Of a DNA stretch of 64,000 bases, positions 15,944-23,602 are shown piece after piece; the stretch's first letter is position 1, and every line of letters begins with the position of its first letter. The notes under the pieces were generated by a model, which did not search any database, was not told where the DNA came from, and saw nothing but the letters and a program-made list of their open reading frames with translations. Source of the DNA: Faecalibacterium prausnitzii (GTDB lineage Bacteria > Bacillota > Clostridia > Oscillospirales > Ruminococcaceae). The stretch lies in the NCBI GenBank assembly GCA_004558805.1, contig SFDE01000007.1, forward strand, positions 30,861 through 94,860. The letters are read 5' to 3'. The position numbers and the translations under genes are program-made.

Positions 15944-16135
15944 TGTGATCCCCCTCCGTCCCACTCCGTGGGTCCGCTCCCTCGAGGGGGAGTCTTTTGC
16001 GGTGCGGTGGATCGCGTCCTCGCCCTCTCAGCCATGCCGCTGCCGGTCTCCACTGAAGCCTTCCCCCTTCGGGAAAGATTCTCCCCGGAGCGGGGAGCGG
16101 GTAGCACGGCGCAAGCCGTGACGGAGAGAGTTCTC
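15944..16135. repeat. Dispersed GC-rich intergenic repeat, copy 2
   Basis: No gene lies between 15,763 and 16,177. The section shares with 18,470-18,600 the blocks GAGGGGGAGTCTTTTGC-like, GCGCCCTCGCCCTC-like, CAGCCATGCCGCTG, GGTCTCCACTGAAGCCTTCC and AGATTCTCCCCG. Here it ends with GGCGCAAGCCGTGACGGAGA in place of the GTCACCGCAGGTGAC module. Confidence 0.65.
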
Positions 16136-16136
16136 A

Positions 16137-16173
16137 CCAAAAAAGGACCACTGCAGTCCATGCGGCAGTCCTT
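16137..16173 (-). terminator. Terminator of thymidine kinase gene
   Basis: On the minus strand AAAGGACTGC pairs with GCAGTGGTCCTTT (small bulge) and is followed by TTTTTT, five bases after the tdk stop codon. Confidence 0.75.
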
Positions 16174-16177
16174 TGGT

Positions 16178-16786
16178 TCAGGTCTTATCCTTGCCGGCGT
16201 AAAAGGCGCGCCGTGCTTTAAAGTAGCACTGGGGGCACATGCTGACGTACTGCACGTGGTCCTGCTGGTCGATCGCCACCTGCTCCCCCTCAAACACAAA
16301 CCGTCCGTCCACCTTCCGGCAGTTGCAGATCGCCTTGCGCCCGCAGGTGCAGATAGTCTTCATCTCCTCGATGGTGTGCGCCAGCTCCAGCAGCCGGGTG
16401 GAGCCGGGGAAGCCCTTGAGGGAAAAATCCGCCCGCAGCCCGTAGCAGATCACCGGGATGTTCAGGTCCACCGTCACCATAAACAGCTGCTCCGCCTGCT
16501 CCGGGGTAAAGAACTGGCTCTCGTCGCAGAGCACGCACGCCAGCGGTTTTTGGGGGCTGTTGGCAGCGGCGACTGCCGCCGCCACGTCCATCTCCGGGGG
16601 CACCAGCAGGTCCGCTTTGCGGCGGACCCCCAGACGGCTCACCAGCTCCCCGCCGCCCTTGGTGTCCACCTGCGGTTTCAGGATCAGCACCCGCATGCCC
16701 TGTTCTTCGTAGTTGTGCGCCACCTGCATCAGGGCGGTGCTCTTGCCGCTGTTCATGGCGCCATAGCGGAAGTAAAGTTTTGCCAT
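16178..16786 (-). CDS. tdk: Thymidine kinase
   Basis: 202 residues, the usual length for type II thymidine kinase. It phosphorylates thymidine with ATP in the salvage route to dTMP, in the cytosol. Seen: P-loop GAMNSGKS (9-16), the DESQFF motif (around 102-107) with the metal-binding Asp and catalytic Glu, a lid with zinc-binding CTCGRKAICNCR, and the late C-P-x-C pair of the zinc site (MCPQCY). It starts 91 bases downstream of rex on the same strand; the gap holds an inverted repeat GGACCCTC/GAGGGTCC at 16,810-16,850. AAGGAGAAA precedes the ATG. Confidence 0.96.
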   Translation of the reverse strand: MAKLYFRYGAMNSGKSTALMQVAHNYEEQGMRVLILKPQVDTKGGGELVSRLGVRRKADLLVPPEMDVAAAVAAANSPQKPLACVLCDESQFFTPEQAEQLFMVTVDLNIPVICYGLRADFSLKGFPGSTRLLELAHTIEEMKTICTCGRKAICNCRKVDGRFVFEGEQVAIDQQDHVQYVSMCPQCYFKARRAFYAGKDKT

Positions 16787-16877
16787 AGAAATTTCTCCTT
16801 ACTGACAGCGGACCCTCCTGGACGGCTGGCAGCCATGGCGAGAGGGTCCCTGTGGTTCTACTCTTATAGGTAGGGGA

Positions 16878-17519
16878 TCACTCCTGATTCCGCAGCCGGT
16901 AGCCCAGACTCATGAGGCTGTCGCCCAAGTGGACGTTCTCCACCACCACGTCGGGGTAGGACACCGACAAGTCGTAGTGGGAAAAGTTCCAAAAGCCCTC
17001 AATGCCCAGGTCCACCAGCCGTCCGCTGACCTCCCGTGCCCCTTCCCGGGGGACACAGAGCACCGCCGCCTTGGGGTGATTCTGGGCGCAGAAGGCTTCC
17101 AGCTCGTCGATGTGGCGGATGGGGATGCCGTTGATCTCCCGACCCACTTCCTCCTTTGCCACGTCAAAGGCGGCAATGAGCTTGTATCCGTTGGTGTCAG
17201 TGGTGATGAACCGGCTCACCGCCTTGCCCAGACGACCGCAGCCGATGAGGATGGTGGGCAGAAGGTCTCCGTCCCCAAAAAGCAGCTGTTCCAGAATGGA
17301 CAGCAGGTTCTCCACCGAATAGCCGATGCCCTGCCTGCCGTTGACGTCCCCGATGCAGTTAAAGTCCTGCCGGACCTGAGAGGCAGTGGTACCCATCTGT
17401 GCCGCCAGCTCCCGGGAGGAAATGCTGGTGATGCCGTCTTCCTGCAGCGAGCACAGGTAGCGGTAGTATTTGGGCAGCCGCTTGATGACAGGAAGAGAAG
17501 CTTTTGTAGGATTGTTCAT
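16878..17519 (-). CDS. rex: Redox-sensing transcriptional repressor Rex
   Basis: 213 residues, standard length. The N-terminal winged helix has PKYYRYLCSL and SSRELAAQMGTTASQVRQD; the C-terminal Rossmann domain has LIGCGRLGKAV for NADH binding. Rex represses fermentation and NADH-oxidising genes until NADH rises. The GQGIGYSVENL segment is the usual domain junction. Transcribed from its own promoter, divergent from the TepA-like gene. I saw no clear Rex operator (TTGTTAA...TTAACAA) in the window, so its targets lie elsewhere. Confidence 0.96.
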   Translation of the reverse strand: MNNPTKASLPVIKRLPKYYRYLCSLQEDGITSISSRELAAQMGTTASQVRQDFNCIGDVNGRQGIGYSVENLLSILEQLLFGDGDLLPTILIGCGRLGKAVSRFITTDTNGYKLIAAFDVAKEEVGREINGIPIRHIDELEAFCAQNHPKAAVLCVPREGAREVSGRLVDLGIEGFWNFSHYDLSVSYPDVVVENVHLGDSLMSLGYRLRNQE

Positions 17520-17629
17520 AAGAAAGAGTCTCCTTTCTTGTTGATTTTCTGAGTTGCCGCCGCTTTTGCCGTATCACAAAACCCAGGCGGCACAAACAAT
17601 GCCTTTGCATACCGTTGTCAATCATTTGA

Positions 17630-17657
17630 AGTATACAGCACAGATGCAGAATGTCAA
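17630..17657 (-). promoter_or_regulatory. Promoter of rex
   Basis: Minus strand TTGACA (17,657-17,652), 16-base spacer, TATACT (17,635-17,630), about 110 bases ahead of the rex start. Confidence 0.7.
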
Positions 17658-17780
17658 TTTATTATCAATAAAAACCGTAAAATTCTCCAAAAAACTCCGC
17701 CAGATTTGGGCGGGATGTATAGAGCGGGCAGGGCACGGGCAGACTGGGAGGGTAGCACACCATAAAAGGAGAGAGGCACC

Positions 17781-18434
17781 ATGGCAGAAGACCGAGAACA
17801 CCAAGCGCAGGAGGAAGGCACCCTGCTGTGCGCCCAGGGGGACCATGTGATCCACTGCCTTACGGTCATCGGGCAGATCGAGGGGCACAGCGAGGCACCG
17901 GCAGGGCAAAAGACCACCAAGTACGAGCACGTGATCCCCCGGCTGGTGGCGGCACAGGAGGACCCGGCAGTGGAGGGGCTGCTGGTGCTGCTGAACACCG
18001 TGGGCGGGGACGTGGAGGCGGGTCTGGCGCTGGCAGAGCTGATCGCCAGCGTGTCCAAACCCAGCGCCACCTTAGTGCTGGGCGGCGGGCACTCCATCGG
18101 CATCCCGCTGGCAGTCAGCGCCCGCCGCAGCTTCATCGTGCCCACTGCCACCATGACGGTGCACCCGGTGCGGCACTCCGGGGTGATGCTGGGGGTGCCC
18201 CAGACCATGCACTGGTTTGACCAGATGCAGCAGCGGATCACCGGTTTTGTGGCGTCCCACAGCGCCATGACCGAAAAGCGGTACACCCAGCTGATGCTCC
18301 ACACCGGGGAGCTGGTAATGGACATGGGCACGGTGCTGGACGGTCGCCGTGCGGTAAAGGAGGGGCTCATCGACCAGCTGGGCGGGCTTTCTGACGCCCT
18401 CCACTGGCTCTACCGGGAGATCGAGGGAGAGTAA
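17781..18434 (+). CDS. tepA: ClpP-like serine protease of the TepA family
   Basis: 217 residues. ClpP/crotonase fold: LLVLLNTVGGDVEAGLALAE, then the nucleophile Ser in LGGGHSIGIPLAVSA (around residues 98-112) and VPTATMTVHPVR with the candidate catalytic His. This arrangement is typical of Bacillus TepA (translocation-enhancing protein), a cytosolic protease-like protein linked to secretion. It is somewhat shorter than TepA (about 245). AAAGGAGAG precedes the ATG. The gene stands alone between rex and the importer locus. Confidence 0.85.
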   Translation: MAEDREHQAQEEGTLLCAQGDHVIHCLTVIGQIEGHSEAPAGQKTTKYEHVIPRLVAAQEDPAVEGLLVLLNTVGGDVEAGLALAELIASVSKPSATLVLGGGHSIGIPLAVSARRSFIVPTATMTVHPVRHSGVMLGVPQTMHWFDQMQQRITGFVASHSAMTEKRYTQLMLHTGELVMDMGTVLDGRRAVKEGLIDQLGGLSDALHWLYREIEGE

Positions 18435-18436
18435 AA

Positions 18437-18720
18437 CCCTCTCAGTCTCGCATCCGCTCGACAGCTCTCCCGAGGGGGAGAGCTTTTTTGCTGTGCGGCG
18501 GATAGCGCCCTCGCCCTCAGCCATGCCGCTGACGGTCTCCACTGAAGCCTTCCCCCGGTCGGGGATAGATTCTCCCCGCTCCGGGGAGAAATGTCACCGC
18601 AGGTGACAAAGTGGGGAGCAGATGTTGCCAACGGCAGCAGAAAGGGGAACAAAGTGGCTGCGACCGCAGGGAGCAGACGGAGAGGGTTCACTCCCCACTA
18701 ATCACTGACCACCGCCCTCT
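18437..18720. repeat. Dispersed GC-rich intergenic repeat, copy 3
   Basis: No gene lies between 18,435 and 19,197. The first 50 bases are the inverted copy of 614-660. Next come blocks shared with 15,944-16,135 and 47,798-48,075: CACTGAAGCCTTCCCCCGGTCGG, AGATTCTCCCCG and GGGGAGAAATGTCACCG. The copy directly follows the tepA stop, and its GAGGGGGAGAGCTTTTTT part (18,467-18,490) can serve as the terminator of that gene. Confidence 0.7.
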
Positions 18721-18724
18721 TCAA

Positions 18725-18825
18725 TTGATATATCAGTTTGTCCCCACTACAGGCAGAACGGGAGGGGTATTGATATATCAGTCCGAGTGCCCGGACGTGC
18801 TTTTTTTGCGCTATTGATATATCAG
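18725..18825. promoter_or_regulatory. Three phased palindromic operator-like sites (TTGATATATCAG)
   Basis: Identical 12-mers TTGATATATCAG at 18,725-18,736, 18,770-18,781 and 18,814-18,825, spaced 45 and 44 bases, about four helix turns. The core TGATATATCA is a perfect palindrome. Related palindromes lie at the esterase-fusion promoter (26,461) and the uxuA promoter (51,950). Probable binding sites for an unidentified dimeric regulator. Confidence 0.55.
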
Positions 18826-19125
18826 TTGCTTTTCCGTTTTTTCCTCTGTCCTGCCGTCCCCGCCCTGTATGCAGGCTGCCGCCGCCGGGCCCAAAAAGCC
18901 AGAAGTTTACAAATTTATTGCAACTTTCGTTGTTTTTCTCTGATGCATCCCAGTTTTCTATGCAAAACGTTGAAGTATACAAGTTGCACAGTTTTTCATT
19001 CAAAGTTTATTCATTTCAGCAATGACGTCAAATCCAAGGAAAAAAGCAGAGCAATATTTGTTTGTTTTTGTTGGTCATTGCCGTAATTTATATCTTTCTT
19101 TTTTGTCTGCCTTTTGTTGTCATAT

Positions 19126-19135
19126 TTGTATACAA
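19126..19135 (+). promoter_or_regulatory. TTGTATACAA operator-like palindrome upstream of the importer
   Basis: Perfect 10-bp palindrome 62 bases before the solute-binding protein start. The same sequence or a near match occurs at the uxaB (44,378), uxaC (44,492) and uxuA (52,007) promoters. Its form suits a GntR-family uronate regulator; that is inference. The core promoter here is not clear. Confidence 0.5.
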
Positions 19136-19197
19136 CGGGGCTGTGCAGAATCCCCCGTTCCACGTTTGATGTTTTCTGTATCAGGAGGAGAACAAAA

Positions 19198-20577
19198 ATG
19201 AGCAAGGCAATTTCCCGTCGCGATTTCATGAAGGTCACCGGCGCTGTGGGCGCTGCTGGTCTGCTTGCCGCCTGTGGCGGTTCTTCCAACACCGCTTCTT
19301 CCACTGCTTCTTCCACTGCTGCTTCTGTGGCTGCCGGTCCGTCCGATGGTCCCGTGGCTCTGACCATGAGCTGGTGGGGCGGCGATTCCCGTCACGAGGC
19401 ATACCAGAAGGCTCTGACCGCTTTCTCTGCTGCCCACTCCAACGTCACCGTGGAGCCCAGCTTTGGCGCATGGTCCGGCTGGGAAGAGAAGATGGCTACC
19501 TCCTTTATGGCAGGCACCGCTCAGGACGTGTGCCAGATCAACTGGAGCTGGCTGTTCAGCTACTCTGCTGACGGCAGCAAGTTCGTGGATCTGAACACCC
19601 TGTCCGATTACATCGACCTGACGCAGTGGGATGCCAGCGCCATGGACGCCTGCAACGTGGCAAACAGCCAGCAGTGCGTGCCCGTTGCCATGACCGGTCG
19701 TATCTTCTACTGGAACATGAACACCTTTAATAAGGCCGGCATCACCGAGGTGCCCAAGACCAAGGAAGATCTGTTTGCCGCCGGCAAGGCATTCCAGGAG
19801 AAGCTGGGCGACGATTACTATCCCCTCGCCATGTCCGGTTACGACCGCATGATCATGCTCGCCTTCTATCTGGAGTCCACCCACGACGGCAAGAACTGGG
19901 CTGACCCCACTACCTCTACCCTGAACTACACCAAGGAAGAGATCATCGAGGGTCTGGACTTCATCAAGAGCCTGGTGGATAACCACGTTGTCATGAACCT
20001 CAAGACCTACGCCGGCAAGGCTGGCGACGGCACTGCCTGCCACCAGACCAACGAGTGGATCACCGGTAAGATCGCCGGCACCTTCGAGTGGGACTCTGCT
20101 GCTTCCAAGTACCGTGACGCTCTGGACGACGAGAACAAGCCCAGCTTCACCATCGGTGAGGAGATCAAGTACGGCAGCGTCAACGGCGGCTTCTCCAAGG
20201 TCTCCATGGGTCTGGCTGTCACCAAGAGCAGCCAGCACCCCGTTGAGGCTGCTCAGCTGATCAACTTCCTGCTGAACGAGAAGGAAGGCGCTGAGATCAT
20301 GGGCACCCAGTGCGGTCTGCCCGCTTCCAAGGCTGGTCTGCAGTTTGCTACCGATGCAGGCGTGGTGGACGAGATGGTCGCTGAGGCAAACGGCAAGGTC
20401 ATGGCATTTACCACCTGCCAGCTGGATCCCCTGTTTGAGGACAACAGCCTGAAGGCTACCGGCACCGGCGTATACCAGGAAGTGTTCGACACCATGGACT
20501 ACGAGAACGTGGGCGGCGCCGACGTTGTTGACATCCTGCTGGACGGCATGGAAGCTGCCGGCTACACCATCGCCTGA
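19198..20577 (+). CDS. ABC transporter extracellular sugar-binding lipoprotein
   Basis: 459 residues from the ATG at 19,198, selected for AGGAGGAG eight bases upstream. The signal sequence SRRDFMKVTGAVGAAGLLAAC carries both a twin-arginine pair (R7, R8) and a lipobox ending at Cys26, then a Ser/Thr/Ala-rich linker. The mature part follows the family 1 solute-binding fold (MSWWGGDSRHEAYQKALTAF; QINWSW; GRIFYWNMNTFNKAGI). Being next to pectin-degrading enzymes, its ligand is probably an unsaturated or saturated oligogalacturonide or rhamnogalacturonide; not proven. It is followed by a hairpin that may set its level above the permeases. Confidence 0.9.
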   Translation: MSKAISRRDFMKVTGAVGAAGLLAACGGSSNTASSTASSTAASVAAGPSDGPVALTMSWWGGDSRHEAYQKALTAFSAAHSNVTVEPSFGAWSGWEEKMATSFMAGTAQDVCQINWSWLFSYSADGSKFVDLNTLSDYIDLTQWDASAMDACNVANSQQCVPVAMTGRIFYWNMNTFNKAGITEVPKTKEDLFAAGKAFQEKLGDDYYPLAMSGYDRMIMLAFYLESTHDGKNWADPTTSTLNYTKEEIIEGLDFIKSLVDNHVVMNLKTYAGKAGDGTACHQTNEWITGKIAGTFEWDSAASKYRDALDDENKPSFTIGEEIKYGSVNGGFSKVSMGLAVTKSSQHPVEAAQLINFLLNEKEGAEIMGTQCGLPASKAGLQFATDAGVVDEMVAEANGKVMAFTTCQLDPLFEDNSLKATGTGVYQEVFDTMDYENVGGADVVDILLDGMEAAGYTIA

Positions 20578-20621
20578 GTTTCCCGCACCTGACTGGGAGC
20601 AGGCAGGACGATACAGGACCA

Positions 20622-20659
20622 GGGGGCAGCGGCTGCCCGTACGGCTGCTGCCCTTTTTC
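20622..20659 (+). terminator. Intercistronic terminator/attenuator after the solute-binding gene
   Basis: GGGCAGC..GCTGCCC stem (interrupted) followed by TTTTT, within the importer operon. Partial termination here would give more binding protein than permease. Confidence 0.7.
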
Positions 20660-20750
20660 TGTAAAAAATGTTATGCGTCCGTGAAAAAAGCGTGACCGGT
20701 CCGTGTCCTGTCCCCCTGCTCCGGATATCCCAAAAAAGGAGGATTCCCAG

Positions 20751-21680
20751 ATGAAAAAAGCTACCGCGCCTTCTGCTGTGCGTACCCCTTTCCAGAAGTG
20801 GCTGGATAAATACCAGGGCATTCTGTACCTGATCCCCTGGATCATCGGTTTCGTGGTCTTTAAAGCGATCCCCTTCGGTCAGTCGCTTTACTACAGCTTC
20901 ACCGATATGAACTTCTTCAACTCCACCATCAACTGGGTGGGTCTGCAGAACTACATCACCGCCTTTACCACCCCCAAGATCACCAAGGCACTGATCATCA
21001 CCTTCAAGTACGCCTTTATCACCGTGCCCCTGAAGCTGGTGTTCGCCCTGTTCATCGCATACATCCTGAACTTCAAGATCGCATGCGTCAACATTTTCCG
21101 CACCGTTTACTACATCCCTTCCATCCTGGGCGGCTCTGTGGCAATCGCCGTGCTGTGGAAGGCTGTGTTCCGTGACGAAGGTCTGCTGAACACCCTGATC
21201 CACATGATCACCTTTGGTCACTTCAACGGACCCTCCTGGCTGTCCGAATCCGGCTGCGCCCTGTGGGTCATCTGCCTGCTGCGTGTGTGGCAGTTTGGTT
21301 CCGCCATGGTGCTGTTCCTTGCCGCCCTCAAGGGCGTGCCCGCCGACCTGTACGAGGCAGCCACCATCGACGGCGCCGGTAAGTGGAAGCAGTTCTTCTC
21401 CATCACCGTGCCCATGATCACCCCCATTATCTTCTACAACCTGGTCACTCAGATCTGCCAGGCATTCCAGGAGTTCAATGGACCCTACATCATCACCAAC
21501 GGTGGTCCCCGCGGCGCAACTACCCTGATCTCTCTGCTGGTCTACCAGAACGCCTTTAAGGAGTACAAGATGGGCATGGCATCCGCCCTTGCATGGATCA
21601 TGTTCATCATCGTGTGCATCCTCACCATCATTGCGTTCACCAGCCAGAAGAAGTGGGTCCACTACTCGGACGAAAGGTAA
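20751..21680 (+). CDS. ABC transporter permease, CUT1 sugar family (MalF-like)
   Basis: 309 residues, ATG at 20,751 after AAAGGAGG. Six hydrophobic segments; the first is IPWIIGFVVFKAIPFGQSLY. The EAA loop, EAATIDGAGKWKQFFSITVP, sits before the fifth segment and contacts the ATPase. It pairs with the next permease to form the membrane channel of the importer. No ATP-binding subunit is encoded here, as is usual for CUT1 importers that share one MsmX-type ATPase encoded elsewhere. Confidence 0.92.
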   Translation: MKKATAPSAVRTPFQKWLDKYQGILYLIPWIIGFVVFKAIPFGQSLYYSFTDMNFFNSTINWVGLQNYITAFTTPKITKALIITFKYAFITVPLKLVFALFIAYILNFKIACVNIFRTVYYIPSILGGSVAIAVLWKAVFRDEGLLNTLIHMITFGHFNGPSWLSESGCALWVICLLRVWQFGSAMVLFLAALKGVPADLYEAATIDGAGKWKQFFSITVPMITPIIFYNLVTQICQAFQEFNGPYIITNGGPRGATTLISLLVYQNAFKEYKMGMASALAWIMFIIVCILTIIAFTSQKKWVHYSDER

Positions 21681-21691
21681 GGTGAAACAGT

Positions 21692-22549
21692 ATGGGAATG
21701 AAAACTGCAAATAAGGTCGCGACCTTTTTCAAGTACTTCGTACTGATCCTTGTGGGTCTTATCATGATCTATCCCCTGCTGTGGATGATCAGTGCCACCT
21801 TTAAGGACAACAGCGAGATCTTCTCCGGCATCAGCCTGTGGATCAAGCACCCCACTCTGGACGGCTACCGCAGTGCGCTGGATAACTTTGGCGGCTCCAT
21901 CAACATCCTGCAGGCTATGCTGAACACCTACTCCTACGTTCTGCCCAAGGTGTTCTTTACCGTCCTGTCCTCCTGCATCGCAGCCTACGGCTTTGGTCGC
22001 TTTGACTTCCCCGGCCGCAAGCTGCTGTTCAGCATCATGCTTGCCACCCTGTTCCTGCCCCAGGTGGTGCTGAACGTGCCTCAGTTCCTGCTGTACAACA
22101 AGTTCGGCTGGGTGGACAGCCCCTTCTATCTGGCGATCTGGGTCCATTGCGCCTTTGCTACCGAGACCTACTTCGTCTACCAGCTGGTGCAGTTCATGCG
22201 CAACGTTCCCCGGGATCTGGACGAGGCTGCCGCCATCGACGGCTGCAACTCCTTCCAGACCCTGTACAAGGTCATCGTGCCCATGCTGGCACCTGCTCTG
22301 GTGTCCTGCGCCCTGTTCCAGTTCATGTGGAGCTGCAACGACTTTATGGGTCCCCTGCTGTACGTCAGCAGCCCCGGCAAGTACCCCATGTCCATCTTTG
22401 TCAAGCTGTCCATGGATGGCGATACCGGCTTTAACTGGAACCGCATCCTTGCTCTGTCCCTGATCTCTATCCTGCCGCAGCTGATCGTCTTCTTCTGTGC
22501 ACAGGATCAGTTCGTTGAAGGTATCTCTGCCGGTGCCGTCAAGGGCTAA
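21692..22549 (+). CDS. ABC transporter permease, CUT1 sugar family (MalG-like)
   Basis: 285 residues, starting 12 bases after the previous gene with AAGGTG upstream. Seen: LIMIYPLLWMISATFKDNSEIF, typical of MalG-type permeases, and the EAA loop EAAAIDGCNSFQTLYKVIVP. It ends in the common ..FVEGISAGAVKG terminus, which enters the translocation path in this family. Final gene of the importer operon, followed by a terminator shared with the convergent AraC gene. Confidence 0.93.
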   Translation: MGMKTANKVATFFKYFVLILVGLIMIYPLLWMISATFKDNSEIFSGISLWIKHPTLDGYRSALDNFGGSINILQAMLNTYSYVLPKVFFTVLSSCIAAYGFGRFDFPGRKLLFSIMLATLFLPQVVLNVPQFLLYNKFGWVDSPFYLAIWVHCAFATETYFVYQLVQFMRNVPRDLDEAAAIDGCNSFQTLYKVIVPMLAPALVSCALFQFMWSCNDFMGPLLYVSSPGKYPMSIFVKLSMDGDTGFNWNRILALSLISILPQLIVFFCAQDQFVEGISAGAVKG

Positions 22550-22587
22550 GCCCCCGGCGCATTGCGCAAAGAACTCCTGATACAGAC

Positions 22588-22633
22588 AAACACCCCCTGT
22601 GCCATTCCCGTATGGCGCAGAGGGTGTTTTTTG
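22588..22633. terminator. Bidirectional terminator between importer operon and AraC gene
   Basis: Inverted repeat CACCCCCTGTGCCAT / ATGGCGCAGAGGGTG with a TTTTTT tract on the plus strand; on the minus strand the AraC gene ends just before it. Confidence 0.75.
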
Positions 22634-22659
22634 TACTGTATCTGCCTGGGTCAGCCGGC

Positions 22660-23478
22660 TTATTTCCGGTGTCCTTTCCGGTACTGCAGCGGACCCATGC
22701 CCATGACCTCCCGGAACACCCGTCGGAAATGAGCGGCGCTGGCAAAACCGGTCTGCTCCGCCACGTCGTTGATGGACAGGTCGGTGGTCTCCAGCAGCTT
22801 CTGTGCCGCCTCGATGCGGCGGTTGTTGATGTAGTCCACGATGGACTGCCCCGTCACCCGCTTGAACAGTCGGCTCAGGTAGTAAGGGGAAAGATAGAAC
22901 CGTGCTGCCACCTCGCTGAGAGAAAACTTCTGGCGATAGTCGGCGGCAAGGTAGGCGCAGATCTTTTCCACCGTCTCGTTCCGGGGTCGTGCTCCGGCGG
23001 TGCTCTCGGCAAGACACTCCTGCTCCACATAGTGGAGCACCAGCATCAGGTACAGCGCACCGGGGTAGTCCGGCTCCTCCATGGCAGCCCCCATCATCTC
23101 CAGCAGGGTGCGGATGCGGTTGGTCCACTGGACCGAGCCGTAGAGCGCCGTCACCTGCCCCGGCGCAAAGAGCCGGGCAAAGTCCCGCTGGGTGACGCTG
23201 CGCATCTCCTGCAGTACGCCAAGGGGAAAACGGCAGCCCACCAGCTCCGGCACAGCGTATCCCGCCTGCACAAAGCGTCCCCCGCCGGCGCCCACCAGCA
23301 AAGCACTGCCGGGGTTCACCAGCAGGCTCTGGTCTCCCGATTCCAGCTGACAGCTGCCTCCGGATACCAGCAGCAGATAGCAGGTATCCTCCTCCGGCGG
23401 CAGCAGCAGCTCCCCGCTGTGGAGGCGCAGAGTTGCCGCCGCCACTCCTGCCCCGGGCTTTTCCCGTTCTGCCTTCAT
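22660..23478 (-). CDS. AraC-family transcriptional regulator
   Basis: 272 residues. An N-terminal cupin-like sensor (GSCQLESGDQSLLVNPGSAL) precedes two helix-turn-helix motifs at the C-terminus (LSEVAARFYLSPYYLSRLFK and INDVAEQTGFASAAHFRRVF). Family members bind sugars and activate nearby catabolic genes. It lies between the importer and the GH28/GH105 genes, so regulation of pectin use is likely. It has its own promoter and is divergent from the GH28 gene. Confidence 0.9.
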   Translation of the reverse strand: MKAEREKPGAGVAAATLRLHSGELLLPPEEDTCYLLLVSGGSCQLESGDQSLLVNPGSALLVGAGGGRFVQAGYAVPELVGCRFPLGVLQEMRSVTQRDFARLFAPGQVTALYGSVQWTNRIRTLLEMMGAAMEEPDYPGALYLMLVLHYVEQECLAESTAGARPRNETVEKICAYLAADYRQKFSLSEVAARFYLSPYYLSRLFKRVTGQSIVDYINNRRIEAAQKLLETTDLSINDVAEQTGFASAAHFRRVFREVMGMGPLQYRKGHRK

Positions 23479-23545
23479 TGTTCTCTCCCCCTTTTGTTTT
23501 CCCGCCGGGACCCTGTCCTCTGTGGGCGGTCTCTCTGTTTATTGT

Positions 23546-23574
23546 ATCATAACACGCCCGCTTCCTGCGGGCAA
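23546..23574 (-). promoter_or_regulatory. Promoter of the AraC-family gene
   Basis: Minus strand TTGCCC (23,574-23,569), 17-base spacer, TATGAT (23,551-23,546). It lies in the divergent gap before the GH28 gene; the spacer contains a CCCGC/GCGGG hairpin that could be a regulator site. Confidence 0.55.
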
Positions 23575-23602
23575 GTCCAACCATTTGTCAGGAGGTTCGA
23601 TC

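Noticed and set aside
16810..16850. Terminator between rex and tdk
   Set aside because: GGACCCTC/GAGGGTCC arms exist but the loop is about 25 bases and no T tract follows on the minus strand.
17520..17780. Rex operator in the rex/tepA divergent region
   Set aside because: No TTGTTAA-N4-TTAACAA-like pair; the TTGACA found there is explained as the rex -35 box.
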